Shown here: one piece after another, positions 61,911 through 64,000 of the stretch | Numbering within the stretch: the first letter of the stretch is position 1 | How the letters are laid out: the number at the start of each line of letters is the position of its first letter | Assembly (NCBI RefSeq): GCF_000497245.1 | Contig: NZ_AWTC01000013.1 | Span: 119,085 to 183,084 of the forward strand | Source of the DNA: Sporolactobacillus laevolacticus DSM 442 | GTDB taxonomy: Bacteria > Bacillota > Bacilli > Bacillales > Sporolactobacillaceae | Reading direction: 5' to 3' | DNA length: 64,000 nt | Program-made: the position numbers and the translations under genes | Notes under the pieces: generated by a model | The model's input: only the letters and a program-made list of their open reading frames with translations | Databases searched by the model: none | What the model was told of the DNA's origin: nothing

Positions 61911-63474
61911 CTCAACTACCACTGACTAAAGTCAGTGGATTGAGTGCAGTAGTACCAAGTTAACGATCCTCAGATTTTTCCATGTCTTTTTGGCATCCTT
62001 AAATTGGTATTCGTCTACTTAACCCTCTCAATTTGCTTAGATACGGCACTGCCTTACGCATAAGGTACGTAAGGTCTTACACGCTAATGACCAAAGCCAT
62101 TTTAGGATTCCGAAGTTGCTACGGCACCTGTTTTTGATAGGATCAACAATCCTTTTCGCTTGATGTTGATCGCTGCATTGTGATCGCGAATATGAAATGT
62201 ACAACAGTGAGGACACATCCATTCTTCCATACCAAGCTTGACATTGTGGTTAATTTCACCGCAAACATGGCATGTTTTGGTTGTGTATGCTGGATTGACT
62301 GGTAGATATATTCGACCATATAATTTGGCTTTGTAATCCAATTGGTTAATTAACGTTCTCCAACCAACATCACTTATGGACATTGCAAGGGCATGATTTT
62401 TAAGCAAATTCTTTCCACGCAATTCTTCTGAAACAACCACATCGTGGTTCTTGATGAGTGTTGTCGAAACATTGTGTAAAAAGTCAAGACGCTGACGAGC
62501 GACTTTATTTTGCAGTTCAGATAATCGAAGGCGTGCTTTTTGATAATTTTTGCTGTTACGTAACGCGCGTTTTTCTTTTTTAGCACGTACTGCTCGTTTA
62601 GACACAACACGTTGGGCTTTGGCTATTTGACCTTTGATCCGTTTGTAGAAATGTGGGTTTTCGACGACCTTGCCATCACTTTGTGTTAAGAAATTAGATA
62701 GGTTTAAGTCAATACCAACTGCTTTGTTTGTTTTAACTAGTTTTTCTTTAAATGGATGATCCGATTTCACTTGAAAAGAAATAAACCAATTTCCATTAGG
62801 TTCTTGTTTGATTGTTGTGATGCCAATCCGAATACCTTTTTCACGAGGCAAGTGTTTAATGTTGTTTGCTGACGCTTTCAGCACATTAACTTTGGGAATC
62901 TGGATATGATGCGAATCGACCACGCGTACTTTTGATCCATTGAAAATGTCGTAACCTGCAATACGTGCTTTAGCAACGTAACTATTCTTGGTTTGGTACG
63001 ACAAACGATAACTGTCTTTACGTTTCGGTTTAGGCGTTCCGGCGTTATTGACTTTACGCCACCTGTTCCAGGCAGATTGATACGCAGCATTTGCAAGACT
63101 CGGCATATTTGTATCTAATCGCTTGTCATTATTAAGCCACTTAGCATGTTTTTTTGTGCTCCATTCGCGAAAAACAAGGGCGTTATAGATATAGCGAGAA
63201 GTGTTTGCGTTAAAACGCATAATATCTGCTTGTTGTGCACTTGGATATACGCGAACTCGAAACCCAGATACATACTTAAATTGTTCTTTAACTTCAGCCA
63301 TACGTTCTTTAATTGCGATTTTCTGTTTGTCTGGCATTTTCCCCTTCAATGGATTATCCTCCTTTCTTAGTTGTTACTATTATTATATCTTTATTTAGAA
63401 TTTTAGGGATATTTTAGTAGTTACTATGGCTTACAGCCACGGATTTCAATCCGTGGCTGTAAGCCACTTTTTTT
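61911..63474 (-). mobile_element. IS1341-type (IS200/IS605 superfamily) element carrying only tnpB
   Basis: The element is about 1,564 bases. The right end (low coordinates) has the hairpin CCACTGACT / AGTCAGTGG (61919-61938), and the left end has a perfect 19-bp hairpin (63427-63466). There are no terminal inverted repeats and no target duplication, as expected for this superfamily. No tnpA is present, so movement needs a TnpA in trans. The insertion point follows TTTTAC on the minus strand. It interrupts a tandem-SH3 gene. Confidence 0.85.
62102..63349 (-). CDS. tnpB: TnpB RNA-guided nuclease (OrfB) of the IS element
   Basis: A 415-residue TnpB. RuvC-like catalytic acids are Asp214 (VGIDLNL), Glu308 or 309 (VVVSEELRGK) and Asp389 (HIRDHNAAINI). 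The zinc ribbon is CHVC (360-363) with CPHC (379-382), and the N-terminal OrfB_IS605 region is complete. The TTG at 63349 follows AAAGGAGG at good spacing. TnpB proteins are guided by a right-end RNA, cut the donor joint, and so favour element retention. All catalytic residues are present, so this copy may be active. Confidence 0.94.
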   Translation of the reverse strand: MKGKMPDKQKIAIKERMAEVKEQFKYVSGFRVRVYPSAQQADIMRFNANTSRYIYNALVFREWSTKKHAKWLNNDKRLDTNMPSLANAAYQSAWNRWRKVNNAGTPKPKRKDSYRLSYQTKNSYVAKARIAGYDIFNGSKVRVVDSHHIQIPKVNVLKASANNIKHLPREKGIRIGITTIKQEPNGNWFISFQVKSDHPFKEKLVKTNKAVGIDLNLSNFLTQSDGKVVENPHFYKRIKGQIAKAQRVVSKRAVRAKKEKRALRNSKNYQKARLRLSELQNKVARQRLDFLHNVSTTLIKNHDVVVSEELRGKNLLKNHALAMSISDVGWRTLINQLDYKAKLYGRIYLPVNPAYTTKTCHVCGEINHNVKLGMEEWMCPHCCTFHIRDHNAAINIKRKGLLILSKTGAVATSES

Positions 63475-63682
63475 GTAAAACCTTTGCATGTGAATAAAGA
63501 TCGGGCAAAGTTAGGATCTGTTTAGGCACCCAACCTTCTTTTTCTGAAATTACTGATTTGCAAAAGATCCAATTTGGGTACTGGGTATCTTCTTTTCCAT
63601 AGACTACTTCTTCATCCTTTTTTAGAACAATTGGGTCCGGATAGCAGGACTGATAGTCCTTAATAACAATATATTTATTCAC
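63475..63682 (-). pseudogene. 5' part of a tandem-SH3 protein gene interrupted by an IS
   Basis: Starts at a GTG (63682) preceded by GGAG. It encodes one SH3-like domain (YIVIKDYQSCYPDPIVL, NWIFCKSVISEKEGWVPKQIL) and then AKVLQ before the element. The frame runs into the IS end and stops there at 63446. The product was probably a small two-SH3-domain protein. Its remaining half is at 61768-61910. Confidence 0.8.
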
Positions 63683-63741
63683 AAGAAAACACTCCAATCA
63701 TCAAATGTTGCTGGACCACTGCAGAACATTGTGAAAAGTTT

Positions 63742-63999
63742 TTATTCCGTGGTTTCTGCCACTCGATCCAACCATTCACTGATGAGCGAATTAAAGAGCT
63801 GAGGTTGTTCTATTTGTAAATTGTGACCGGCTATATCCATTACAGCAAAGGTGCCTCTCGGGTATTTGTCTATGATTTTAAGTGCGTCCTTATAGCCAAC
63901 CGCAGAGTCTTGTCTTCCCAAAAGAAACAAGCTTGGTTTGTTAAATTCGGATTGATCGATCTTAAAGGAAAATGCGTATTTATTTTTCACCTTTTCCAA
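63742..63999 (-). CDS. Alpha/beta hydrolase, C-terminal part (runs off the window)
   Basis: About 85 residues of the C-terminal region of an alpha/beta-hydrolase-fold protein. KPSLFLLGRQDSAVGY carries the usual acid position (Asp) and MDIAGHNLQIEQP the catalytic histidine. The N-terminal part with the nucleophile lies beyond base 64000. The substrate cannot be inferred. Confidence 0.8.
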   Translation of the reverse strand: MEKVKNKYAFSFKIDQSEFNKPSLFLLGRQDSAVGYKDALKIIDKYPRGTFAVMDIAGHNLQIEQPQLFNSLISEWLDRVAETTE

Positions 64000-64000
64000 A

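Noticed and set aside
62102-63474. A CRISPR-like or Cas12 system because of the RNA-guided nuclease homology
   Set aside because: There is no repeat-spacer array and no cas gene. The gene is a TnpB with IS200/IS605 ends.

Overview
This window is chromosomal DNA of a Gram-positive, low-to-mid GC Bacillota species, most likely a member of the class Bacilli. The signs are four phosphotransferase (PTS) systems with PRD-type regulators, CRE-like sites, Gram-positive lipobox and Shine-Dalgarno signals, the DUF1659/DUF2922/YvrJ trio, GabR-type regulation and intergenic repeats of a kind common in Bacillaceae. A Sporolactobacillus-like or other facultatively fermentative Bacillales host would fit, but the genus cannot be fixed from the sequence alone.

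Layout. 1-5877: a mannitol operon (mtlA-mtlR-mtlD, minus strand) in which EIIA is fused to EIICB. 5878-7513: an L,D-transpeptidase and a trio of small genes. 7514-11258: fructose genes fruK-fruA with a divergent RpiR-type regulator. 11453-13855: ridA and an AT-rich WYL regulator/GyrI-like pair. 14038-20823: an ascorbate-family PTS (EIIC, EIIB and a PRD regulator carrying EIIA) beside transketolase and transaldolase. 21189-34457: a ten-gene operon with two hydantoinases, a hydantoin racemase, a D-aminoacylase, an M20 amidohydrolase, diaminopropionate ammonia-lyase and a complete ECF importer. It is divergent from a YgeV-like regulator. 34541-43195: GABA-type genes (gabD, two class-III aminotransferases, a polar amino-acid ABC transporter, gabR). 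43262-50824: mmuM, a Ca2+ P-type ATPase, a secreted M30-like metalloprotease and a MATE transporter. 51026-58259: a mannose-family PTS with an alpha-glucosidase under a LevR-type sigma-54 activator. 58521-64000: tRNA-Ala, an AT-rich TauE/LysR pair, a prenyltransferase-like protein, and an IS1341-type (tnpB-only) element that splits a tandem-SH3 gene.

How it works together. Most of the window imports sugars or sugar alcohols and small nitrogen compounds and feeds them into glycolysis, the pentose phosphate pathway, pyruvate and succinate. The most interesting unit is the hydantoin/diaminopropionate operon. It resembles the E. coli ygeV-ygeXY-hyuA locus but has its own ECF importer, racemase and second hydantoinase, and it lacks carbamoyltransferase and carbamate kinase genes. 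Its regulator has the sigma-54 activator fold but no GAFTGA loop. A strong set of palindromic operators abuts a sigma-A-like promoter, which suggests the regulator does not work through sigma-54. The same window holds a canonical LevR regulator with GAFTGA and a good -24/-12 promoter for comparison.

Non-coding structure is rich: three copies of a MITE-like repeat, one of which carries 63-bp modules whose differences are all compensatory within three stems; two tandem arrays with 20-21 bp period; a hairpin that hides a ribosome-binding site; and operator palindromes upstream of mtlA, gabT/gabR and the YgeV-like gene.
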